A DNA stretch of 37,496 nucleotides from Prevotella sp. Lineage in GTDB: Bacteria > Bacteroidota > Bacteroidia > Bacteroidales > Bacteroidaceae. The position numbers were made by a program, and so were the translations under genes. Numbering within the stretch: position 1 is the first letter of the stretch; the number at the start of each line of letters is the position of its first letter. Below, piece after piece: positions 31,313-37,496 of this stretch. Below the pieces are notes generated by a model. The model did no database searches, was not told where the DNA came from, and was given only the letters and a program-made list of their open reading frames with translations. The DNA lies in NCBI GenBank assembly GCA_017476785.1, contig JAFUZD010000002.1:1-37496 (forward strand), in the 5' to 3' direction.

Positions 31313-31337
31313 TTTTTACCTTTTTTACCTTTTTACC
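31313..31337. repeat. Three inverted octamers (TTTTTACC) next to the LuxR-type gene end
   Basis: TTTTTACC, TTTTTTACC and TTTTTACC lie immediately beyond the stop codon of the gene at 31340. On the transcribed minus strand they read GGTAAAAA just after the TAA, as in the GH2 gene at 10685. Confidence 0.8.
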
Positions 31338-31339
31338 TT

Positions 31340-31984
31340 TTAAATATAGTATTCCGCCGAGTCGACCAGCCCGGCACGCAGGGCGTACTTGGTCGCCTCG
31401 TGCACATTGTTGACGCCCAGCTTGCGGAAGATGTTCTTGCGGTGGGTATTGACGGTGTGGAAACTGGAGAAGCGCCGGTCGGCAATCTCCTTCGTGGTCA
31501 TTCCGAGTGCAATGTCCTTCAGAATCTCGGTCTCGGTGCGCGTCAGTCGCACCTCCTCATCGATGACCGGTGCCTGAGGAGCCAGCAGTAGCTCCGTCAT
31601 TCGCTGGCAGATGAACCGCTGGTGGCGGCTGGCAAAGTGGATGCACTCGCGGATTTCCTGCAACGAGGAGTCCTTCAGCAGGATGCTGAAATGGGGGCTG
31701 ATGGCAATGACGCGGCGCACGAAGTCGCAGGAGAGGTCGAAACTGAAGAGCACCCAGCTGACCAGCGGGAAGCGCTCGTGCAGGATTTGCAGCTCGTCGG
31801 CGTCGTTGATGTCGAACAGGGTGTAGTCCAGCACCACGATGGCATCGGGCTGCTGCTTGAGCAGTTCTATCAGCTCCGTCTTGTCCTCGGCCTGCCGCTG
31901 CCGCACGTCGCTGCCTAACGCAGCGCAGACATACATCATCCCCGCTCGCGTAATATCTTGGTTGTCGGCTAATGCTATAAACAT
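31340..31984 (-). CDS. Orphan LuxR/NarL-type response regulator
   Basis: This 214-residue protein has an N-terminal receiver-like domain (about 1-120) with the phospho-acceptor candidate D53 in VVLDYTLFD and K104 in ILLKDSS. The acidic pair after beta-1 is reduced to ADNQD. A C-terminal GerE helix-turn-helix follows (about 146-205, LTRTETEILKDIALGMTTKEIADRRFSSFHTVNTHRKNIFRKLG). It should bind DNA as a dimer. No histidine kinase is adjacent; the nearest is the orphan kinase at 5747-6526. It lies 75 bp after the CDP-alcohol phosphatidyltransferase gene and has no obvious promoter of its own, so it may be co-transcribed with the lipid genes. Its target genes are unknown. Confidence 0.88.
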   Translation of the reverse strand: MFIALADNQDITRAGMMYVCAALGSDVRQRQAEDKTELIELLKQQPDAIVVLDYTLFDINDADELQILHERFPLVSWVLFSFDLSCDFVRRVIAISPHFSILLKDSSLQEIRECIHFASRHQRFICQRMTELLLAPQAPVIDEEVRLTRTETEILKDIALGMTTKEIADRRFSSFHTVNTHRKNIFRKLGVNNVHEATKYALRAGLVDSAEYYI

Positions 31985-32059
31985 CTTTACTTTTCTCTTT
32001 TTGTGTTGGTATCTGTTTGTTCTTGTCGGTGGTGGATGCGGAATGGGGAGCAGCCGCTC

Positions 32060-33040
32060 CTACTCTGCCCCGCCGGTAGTGGTCTGTCTGCCCTGCGCCT
32101 CGAGCAGCTCGTCATAGATGCGGGCGCAGAGTGCCTCGTGGCGAGCGCGCATCCGGTAGTACATCCACTGGAACACCGTCAGCTCGGCCAGCGGATAGAG
32201 GTAGGGCACGTTCAGCAGGCAGCTGACGTAGACGAGGATGGCCCGCGCATTGAACGTCAGCAGGTTGGTGTACTTCATCAGCGGCAGCGACCCGGCACGG
32301 AACTCGTCGCGCAAGGCCTGCGGGATGTCGGCCGCATTGGGATACTGCGCGCGCAGGGCGTGGTAGAGCTGCTGGAAATTGGAGGTGCGCCGTTCCTGAC
32401 TGCGGCAATAGTTGGCATAATTATAATAGAACGCGCGCGCAAAGAGATTCTTCTTCGGCGTCTGCTCATAGAGGCGCCGCTGCGTGGCATAGTCGTCCAG
32501 CTCGCTGCCCTCGCGACCGAGCAGGAAGAAGAGGTGAATCTGGCGGTAATAGTCGGCCAGCGAGCTCTGCTTGGAGTGCCCCTGCACGCCGGCTCCATAG
32601 CACAACGCAAAGGCCAAGCCGACAGCCCACGCCCCGAGGTAGGGCTCGAGCAGGGCGGTAGTGCGCCAGACAATGGCCAGATAGATGCAGAAGAACCACA
32701 CATCGCCCGAGAAACCGTCGAGCACGCGCCCCACGAGTGTCTTCTTGCCGGTCAGACGCGCCATCTGCCCGTCGGTAGAGTCGCAGAAGTTGGCCAGCAT
32801 CAGCAGGACTACGCCGCCCAGATTGTGCATCACGTCGGTGAAAGAGAACAGATAGCCTGCCGCTGCACCGAGGAAGATAGACAGGATGGTAATGGCATTG
32901 GGGTGAATGCCGAGGCGGTTCCACAGCAGGGCAAAGGCCAGACCGATGGGCCGCGTAAAGTGGACATCGAGCCACTCCTCGGTGTCGTCGGATTTGAACG
33001 AGGCACGCAACAGCTGCCCAAAAGTCTTTTTCTCTTCCAT
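32060..33040 (-). CDS. CDP-alcohol phosphatidyltransferase family protein (possible phosphatidylinositol-phosphate synthase)
   Basis: This 326-residue inner-membrane protein has several hydrophobic helices. The CDP-alcohol phosphotransferase motif is present as CDSTDGQMARLTGKKTLVG, then RVLDGFSGD. The first three Asp residues and the G/AR positions fit Dx2DGx2ARx8Gx3D, but the fourth Asp comes after four residues instead of three (DGFSGD), with Gly at the usual place. Such enzymes transfer a phosphoalcohol from a CDP-linked donor. The nucleotidyltransferase gene lies 20 bp upstream. This pairing resembles the Bacteroides inositol-lipid cluster around BT_1522/BT_1523 as I recall it, so inositol phospholipid synthesis is a reasonable guess, but no inositol-phosphate synthase gene is in the window. 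Confidence 0.85.
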   Translation of the reverse strand: MEEKKTFGQLLRASFKSDDTEEWLDVHFTRPIGLAFALLWNRLGIHPNAITILSIFLGAAAGYLFSFTDVMHNLGGVVLLMLANFCDSTDGQMARLTGKKTLVGRVLDGFSGDVWFFCIYLAIVWRTTALLEPYLGAWAVGLAFALCYGAGVQGHSKQSSLADYYRQIHLFFLLGREGSELDDYATQRRLYEQTPKKNLFARAFYYNYANYCRSQERRTSNFQQLYHALRAQYPNAADIPQALRDEFRAGSLPLMKYTNLLTFNARAILVYVSCLLNVPYLYPLAELTVFQWMYYRMRARHEALCARIYDELLEAQGRQTTTGGAE

Positions 33041-33060
33041 AACGCTGAACTAAAGAAACA

Positions 33061-33771
33061 CTAAGCCGACAGGAACTCCTCTGCCTTACGGATGTCGTCG
33101 GCGTGGTCGATGTCGAGTACCTTACTGAAAGGATAGGCCTGCAAGCGGCGGCCGTCGCTGATGAGGGCGCGCTGGAAGTTGCGCATACGGCTCTCGGAAC
33201 GGGCGATGCAGTTGTGAAGGGTGAAGATGGCCGACTCGTGCAGGCCGTAGATGCCCCCGCTGATGTAGCGGCACGAGGTGCTGCTGTCGAGGAAGGCCGT
33301 GATGTTAAGCTGGCTGTCGGTCTCGACGTAGAGCGGTTTTTCATCGTCCACATAGTCGGTTACGCCCATCAGCCCGTCGATCTGACTGCCGCTGAAGGCA
33401 CGCACATAGTCGGCAAACTCATCTTCGCGGAAGATGGTGTCGACCGTGGTCAATATAAAAGGCCCGTCGTTAAGGTACTTGCTGATTTCGAAGAAGCTGT
33501 GCATCGAACTCGGCGTACTCTTCACGACGAACCTCAAAGGAACGGGACGGCCCTGCAGGCCGTCGCGCTGTAATGCTACCAAATGTTGGGCCACTTGGGC
33601 CGTGCGGTCATTGCAGATGACCACTATCTCCTCTGCATCGTTCTGCAGGAAGATGCGTATCAGCCGGTCTATCAGCATCTCGCCCCCCACCCGCACCAGC
33701 GGTTTGGGCGACTGGATGCCTTCGGCGGCCAGACGGCTGCCTTCACCGGCAGCTATGATGGCGTATCTCAT
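33061..33771 (-). CDS. Sugar/inositol-phosphate nucleotidyltransferase
   Basis: This is a 236-residue cytoplasmic protein with an NTP-transferase (Rossmann-like) fold. The signature MRYAIIAAGEGSRLAAEG with KPLVRVGGEMLIDRLI is at the N-terminus (nucleotide and Mg binding), and FILTTVDTIF supplies the metal-binding Asp. It probably activates a phosphorylated alcohol (for example inositol phosphate) to its CDP or NDP form, which the adjacent CDP-alcohol phosphatidyltransferase would use or complement. That pathway role is inferred from the 20-bp gene spacing. It is the first gene of the unit, with a promoter at 33811-33842. Confidence 0.85.
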   Translation of the reverse strand: MRYAIIAAGEGSRLAAEGIQSPKPLVRVGGEMLIDRLIRIFLQNDAEEIVVICNDRTAQVAQHLVALQRDGLQGRPVPLRFVVKSTPSSMHSFFEISKYLNDGPFILTTVDTIFREDEFADYVRAFSGSQIDGLMGVTDYVDDEKPLYVETDSQLNITAFLDSSTSCRYISGGIYGLHESAIFTLHNCIARSESRMRNFQRALISDGRRLQAYPFSKVLDIDHADDIRKAEEFLSA

Positions 33772-33810
33772 TCGCTATCTGATTATCCTCTCTATATTAT
33801 TTGATGTGTG

Positions 33811-33842
33811 CAAATTTACGAATAATCAGCGAGAATGAGAAA
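33811..33842 (-). promoter_or_regulatory. Promoter for the nucleotidyltransferase / phosphatidyltransferase unit
   Basis: The minus strand reads TTTC (33842-33839), 20 nt, TAAATTTG (33818-33811). The -7 element is consensus and the -33 element has one mismatch. The leader is about 33 nt. Confidence 0.65.
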
Positions 33843-33851
33843 GATTTCCCC

Positions 33852-34613
33852 TTATTTTTTCACACGCAGCTTCTTCGTATGCAGGTCGCCAGAGCCCGCC
33901 ACACTGCTCGTCAGACGGTCTACGTCGCCTTTCAGCTCGATGTCGCCGCTGCCTGCGATGTGGGCTTCCACCTGTCTGCAGTCGGCAAACGAGGCTTCGA
34001 TATCGCCCGAGCCGCGCAGCTGCAAGCGGGTTTCGCCCACTTTATAGAGCCCCATCTCCACGTCGCCGCTGCCAATGAGTTCGACGGAAGAGGTCTGTGC
34101 CTCCACGTGCTTCACCTCGACGTCGCCCGAGCCGATGAGCGACACCGTAATGTGGTCGCAGATGATGTCGTGGAACTCCACGTCGCCCGAGCCTTTCAAC
34201 AGGATGGAGAGCCGGTCGGTATCAAGCCGCTGCTCGCACTCAAAGTCGCCGGAGCCATTGACGGTGACCGCCGTCAGGTCGGGCGAGCCGACATAAAACA
34301 CGATGCCATCGTCGTGGTTGATGTTGATGGTGAGGTTCTGCAGGTTCAGCTGTCCGTCGGCCCCGTCGCTACCGACAATCAGCTGCCGGCCTTCCACGCG
34401 GGCCGTCACCTTACTGGCCAGCCGCTCGGGCGCACTCACCCGAACGAAGAAGCTGTCGGACTGCACATACTTAACGTCCACCACCCCATTCACCTCAATG
34501 CGCTCAAAACCGTTCAGCGGCATCTTCTTGGCCACGCGCTTGCCGCCGCGCTCCAGCTGGACGCAGGAGGTCAGCACTGCTACGGCAGCCAGCAAAAACA
34601 AAAACTTTTTCAT
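33852..34613 (-). CDS. Head-GIN (DUF2807) domain lipoprotein
   Basis: The ATG at 34613 gives 253 residues with lipoprotein signal MKKFLFLLAAVAVLTSC (C17). An ATG 12 bp upstream is possible. The DUF2807 domain begins with MPLNGFERIEVNGVVDVKYVQ (about 30-50). Its second half is a ladder of seven GSGD motifs, mostly followed by V/I-E, about 20 residues apart, as expected for a right-handed beta-helix-like stack. It is probably in the periplasm or on the outer-membrane surface. The family is described as putative adhesin but its function is unsettled. It ends 85 bp downstream of the DUF5686 gene on the same strand, so the two may form an operon. Confidence 0.9.
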   Translation of the reverse strand: MKKFLFLLAAVAVLTSCVQLERGGKRVAKKMPLNGFERIEVNGVVDVKYVQSDSFFVRVSAPERLASKVTARVEGRQLIVGSDGADGQLNLQNLTININHDDGIVFYVGSPDLTAVTVNGSGDFECEQRLDTDRLSILLKGSGDVEFHDIICDHITVSLIGSGDVEVKHVEAQTSSVELIGSGDVEMGLYKVGETRLQLRGSGDIEASFADCRQVEAHIAGSGDIELKGDVDRLTSSVAGSGDLHTKKLRVKK

Positions 34614-34698
34614 CTTCTGTCTCATTTCTTGAATTGATTGTTTATCCGTTAGACGTGACAGAAGGTGAAAAAGTTGCAAAGAGTGGGCAGAAACGCGC

Positions 34699-37275
34699 TC
34701 AGAACGTCATTCGGACCATCATACGGACGCCGTGCTTATGGGCCGTCGGGAGGTCGTTGTAGTTCATTCGGCGCACATACTCCACGTGCAGAATCTTAAA
34801 GATGTTGTGCACACCGAGTATCATTTCCCAATAAGGTCGCTTGGAGTCCATCACATACGAGCCCACGGGGAAGGCCATCACGATGGGGTTGTCGGCATTA
34901 TGGGCCAGCAGCGGATTGTTCTTGTCGCTCAGCTCGCCCCAGAGCACGTTGACGCCGATGTACTCGCGCCACTTCAGCTTCTTCAGCAGCGGGATGCGGT
35001 TGAACACTTTTCCGTTCATATCCCAGCTGAGATTGAGGGAGGCATAGCGGTCGTTGAGGAACTCCATATTGTTGATGATGTTGAACGTGTAGTCCTGAAT
35101 GATGTACGAGAGGTTGGTCTCTGGCATACAGAGCAGCGGGAATGGCACCTTCTCCCACTGGATGCCGCCTTTGAGGAAGCAGTCAATCTTGCCCCAGCTG
35201 TTCATCCAGAAGCGCTTGTAGATGCTGGCCTCAGTGTAGTTGTAGCTGTAATCGCCGCCTAAGACGTTCTTCAGACCGAGCGTGTGGCTGATGGTGAACA
35301 CCGGCGCGTCGAGGTTGATTTTCAGCCGTCGCTGCTTGGTGTTGATATAGGTGGCACCGGGGCAATACTGCAGCTCGGCCCGCAGCTCGGTGGTGCGGAA
35401 CTTGATGGAGCGCTGCGACTCGTTGGCCACGTAGGGATTGTACATCGAGAGCGGCGTGAAGCGCAGCGAGCCGCAGGCCTCGTTCTCCTCGGTCTTCAGG
35501 CTGAGCGTGGTCTTGAAGCCGAAATCCTCTTCGCGCTCGAAGGTCAGCTGCTGCCGGTTGTAGAACATCATTGCGTCTACCTTACTCCACTTGAAGGCCG
35601 TTAACACGTTGTCCTTATCCGTGTGCATAAACTTGTCGGAAGGCGATGCCACGTCGTAGGTCGACGTGAAAGTCAGCGTGCGCTTGGGGAACTCGCGCGG
35701 CAGATACTCCTTCTTGTTGAACGAGTAGGTCACTTCGCCCTTATAATAGTTCTTGTGGGAGCCCCACCCGTGGGCGTAGTAGCCCGAGAAGAACCAGTGC
35801 TTGTTGAGGTTGGCCGTGGTCTGCGCACTGATACGGGTGCGGAATCCATCGACGAAGTTGCTGGTGAACATCGTGTTGATTGGGCCGATGTCTACCTTCG
35901 AGGGATTGCCCGTCTCCACGAAGTTCTCGATGAATGCCTTTGCACCGAAGATGATATACTTGAATCCCTTGATGTTCTCGATGCCGCGCAGGAAGTTGTC
36001 CATCGAGCTCTCGCTCTTGGTCAGGTCTACCTGCCGGTACTGCGCCCAGAAGTCGTCGCCGCGCATCATCGCATCGGCCTCGCGCACTTCTTTCTTCTTT
36101 CCTTTGAACAGCTGGCGCGGCAGCTCGTCGAAGGCGTAGTCGGTCAGGCGCGTGTTGCGGATGACTATCAGCTTCTGCAAGAAACTGGCCACCTTCAGCT
36201 CTACGACCATATCGTCCACCGAGAGCACCCACTCCCCGCTGGGCAGCAGCTTGAACTCCTGATTCACCCGCAGGTTTTCCACGAAGTTGACGTCGCTGCG
36301 ACGCGGGATGGTCAGCTCGCACCGCTTCACCTGATACGACGAGTCAGCCAGCACATACAGCTCGCCGCGGAAGCCGAAGTCCTGCTGGTTGTTGGGCGTG
36401 AAGCTCAGCTGGATGCACTTGTCGTTGTCGACCACCAGCGTGTCGGTGATATAGAAGCGGTAGAAGCTGATGGCATCCTTACCGATGGGCGACGTAAAGG
36501 GATATTGCAGCAGGCGCACTTGGTCGTCGTAGATGTTCACGTCGGTGAACACGTCCTTCATCATCGTGTTCAGGATGTCGCCCGTCTGGAACAAGTCGCC
36601 CACGCCCGTGGAGTTCTGTCCTTTGATGATGCTCTTCTCGTCGTGCGGTTTCTTGCGATAGAGCTGCTGCGTGACGGTCTCGTCGACCGACACCGGCAGT
36701 ATCAGCTTGTTGTTATAGGGGCAGGTCTCTATCTGGTCGATGAGCCACTGCTTGCTCTTAATCTTGGGGTTCTCCAGCATCTCGGGCGTAATCTCGTTCA
36801 TTGCGAGCGTCAGCTTCTGATACTTGTTGTACTGATAGAAGTCGTGATTGCCGAGGTCGGTCAGCTTCTTATGCTCAATCACTTTGCGCATCAGCTCCAC
36901 CGCAGGGTTGTTCTTGCGGCTGTAATGCCTGCGCTTGGACTTCACGGTCACGTTGGCCAGCGTCTTGGTGTCGGGTTTCAAGTAAATGGTCAGGGGATTC
37001 TGCGTGCGCTCGCCGATAACCACCGTGCGCGACTCATAACCCACGGCACTGAACGTGAGTGCCCAGCCTACGTGCTTCTGTATGGTGTACCGCCCTTCTG
37101 CATTCGATGCCACGGCCACGTGGTGACCCTTATAGATGGCACTGGCAAAGGGGATACTGTCTTTGGTCTGCTCGTCAATGATGTATCCCGACAGCAGTTT
37201 CTGGGCTGCCGTCGGCATCGCTGTGCTCACAATGATGAGCAGGAGCAGCAGTTGTCTTGTCAGTCTTTTATCCAC
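34699..37275 (-). CDS. DUF5686 outer-membrane protein with carboxypeptidase-like regulatory domain
   Basis: The 858-residue product starts at a GTG (37275). An in-frame TAA lies 12 bases upstream of it and no ATG lies between. Its signal peptide is MDKRLTRQLLLLLIIVSTAMPTAAQ. The N-terminal CarboxypepD_reg-like domain (about 27-105; LSGYIIDEQTKDSIPFASA ... VGYESRTVVI) is followed by a middle region (SKRRHYSRKNNPAVELMRKVIEHK) and a long beta-barrel-like part ending in MMVRMTF. This is the layout of the DUF5686 family, which is common in Bacteroidota outer membranes. There is no TonB plug, so it is not a SusC transporter. The function is unknown. Confidence 0.87.
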   Translation of the reverse strand: MDKRLTRQLLLLLIIVSTAMPTAAQKLLSGYIIDEQTKDSIPFASAIYKGHHVAVASNAEGRYTIQKHVGWALTFSAVGYESRTVVIGERTQNPLTIYLKPDTKTLANVTVKSKRRHYSRKNNPAVELMRKVIEHKKLTDLGNHDFYQYNKYQKLTLAMNEITPEMLENPKIKSKQWLIDQIETCPYNNKLILPVSVDETVTQQLYRKKPHDEKSIIKGQNSTGVGDLFQTGDILNTMMKDVFTDVNIYDDQVRLLQYPFTSPIGKDAISFYRFYITDTLVVDNDKCIQLSFTPNNQQDFGFRGELYVLADSSYQVKRCELTIPRRSDVNFVENLRVNQEFKLLPSGEWVLSVDDMVVELKVASFLQKLIVIRNTRLTDYAFDELPRQLFKGKKKEVREADAMMRGDDFWAQYRQVDLTKSESSMDNFLRGIENIKGFKYIIFGAKAFIENFVETGNPSKVDIGPINTMFTSNFVDGFRTRISAQTTANLNKHWFFSGYYAHGWGSHKNYYKGEVTYSFNKKEYLPREFPKRTLTFTSTYDVASPSDKFMHTDKDNVLTAFKWSKVDAMMFYNRQQLTFEREEDFGFKTTLSLKTEENEACGSLRFTPLSMYNPYVANESQRSIKFRTTELRAELQYCPGATYINTKQRRLKINLDAPVFTISHTLGLKNVLGGDYSYNYTEASIYKRFWMNSWGKIDCFLKGGIQWEKVPFPLLCMPETNLSYIIQDYTFNIINNMEFLNDRYASLNLSWDMNGKVFNRIPLLKKLKWREYIGVNVLWGELSDKNNPLLAHNADNPIVMAFPVGSYVMDSKRPYWEMILGVHNIFKILHVEYVRRMNYNDLPTAHKHGVRMMVRMTF

Positions 37276-37294
37276 GAAATCATCTTTTTATCTT

Positions 37295-37357
37295 AAAAAC
37301 GGAGAGTTGGAAGTGGCGCTATGGAGACATTCCCCCACTACGCCGCTTCCAACTCTC
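37295..37357 (-). terminator. Intrinsic terminator of the gene entering from the right edge
   Basis: The minus-strand stem GAGAGTTGGAAGCGGCG pairs with CGCCACTTCCAACTCTC (one mismatch or wobble) and is followed by CGTTTTTAAG. It lies between the partial gene and the DUF5686 gene. Confidence 0.7.
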
Positions 37358-37365
37358 GCTCTTTC

Positions 37366-37496
37366 TTAGTCAATCTCCTCGTCGGCCTCGTAGCCACCCA
37401 ACTCGCGGATGGCGTTCTTCAGCATAGCATACTGCTGATAGAGGTTGTTGACGGCCTCCTCGCCCTGCGTGTAGTCGTGCATCGGGCTCTTGAGGA
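37366..37496 (-). CDS. Unidentified protein, last 42 residues (5' part outside window)
   Basis: The minus-strand frame is open from the window edge to TAA at 37366-37368. The visible end includes SPMHDYTQGEEAVNNLYQQY, then AMLKNAIRELGGYEADEEID, a helical segment with an acidic tail. A strong terminator follows directly, which supports a real gene end. I do not recognise the family. Confidence 0.6.
   Translation of the reverse strand, partial: LKSPMHDYTQGEEAVNNLYQQYAMLKNAIRELGGYEADEEID

Overview
The window looks like chromosomal DNA from a GC-rich member of the Bacteroidales, most likely Prevotellaceae. The evidence is a SusC/SusD glycan-uptake system, a Reg_prop/Y_Y_Y/AraC regulator, several Bacteroidota-type families (DUF4230, DUF4738, DUF4890, DUF5686, head-GIN DUF2807), and promoters that fit the Bacteroidota pattern TAnnTTTG, in several cases with TTTG 19-20 bp upstream. 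I saw no tRNA, rRNA, CRISPR, phage or insertion sequence. The genus is inference.

Layout. 1-1441 (+): the end of glucose-6-phosphate isomerase, a HAD phosphatase of the BT2127 pyrophosphatase type, and a small helicase-associated-like protein. 1462-8128: a mixed housekeeping and envelope block with a DUF4738 lipoprotein, a DUF4890 protein, a tandem DUF4230 pair, an alanine/glycine:cation symporter, an orphan histidine kinase, TrmO, and an exported metallo-hydrolase. 8236-30794 (-): a xyloglucan utilisation locus. Its core operon is susC-susD-surface glycan-binding protein-GH5_4 endo-xyloglucanase (29578 to 21312). It is followed by a transmembrane AraC-type regulator, a PA14-containing GH31 alpha-xylosidase, luxS, an alpha/beta hydrolase, a GH2 beta-galactosidase and a YicI-like GH31 alpha-xylosidase. 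A LacI-family regulator lies upstream of susC. 30888-31339 is gene-free but structured: a possible small RNA, a 22-bp repeat array and an octamer array. 31340-37496 (-): a LuxR-type regulator, a CDP-alcohol phosphatidyltransferase with a nucleotidyltransferase (resembling part of the Bacteroides inositol-lipid cluster), a head-GIN lipoprotein, a DUF5686 outer-membrane protein and the end of an unidentified gene.

How the genes work together. The surface lipoproteins (binding protein, GH5, SusD) capture and cut xyloglucan. SusC imports the oligosaccharides. The GH31 enzymes remove xylose from the non-reducing end and GH2 removes galactose. No GH3 beta-glucosidase, GH9 or GH43 is present here, so backbone hydrolysis must be completed by genes elsewhere. 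Regulation appears to use two systems, the membrane regulator and the LacI protein.

Most unusual observations. (1) The membrane regulator looks like a hybrid two-component system that has lost its kinase and receiver domains, and Asp replaces the phospho-acceptor His. (2) A 16-bp palindrome occurs in two arrays of three copies with an exact 21-bp period, each upstream of a promoter. (3) Octanucleotide GGTAAAAA arrays abut gene ends, and one has become the coding sequence for a signal peptide.
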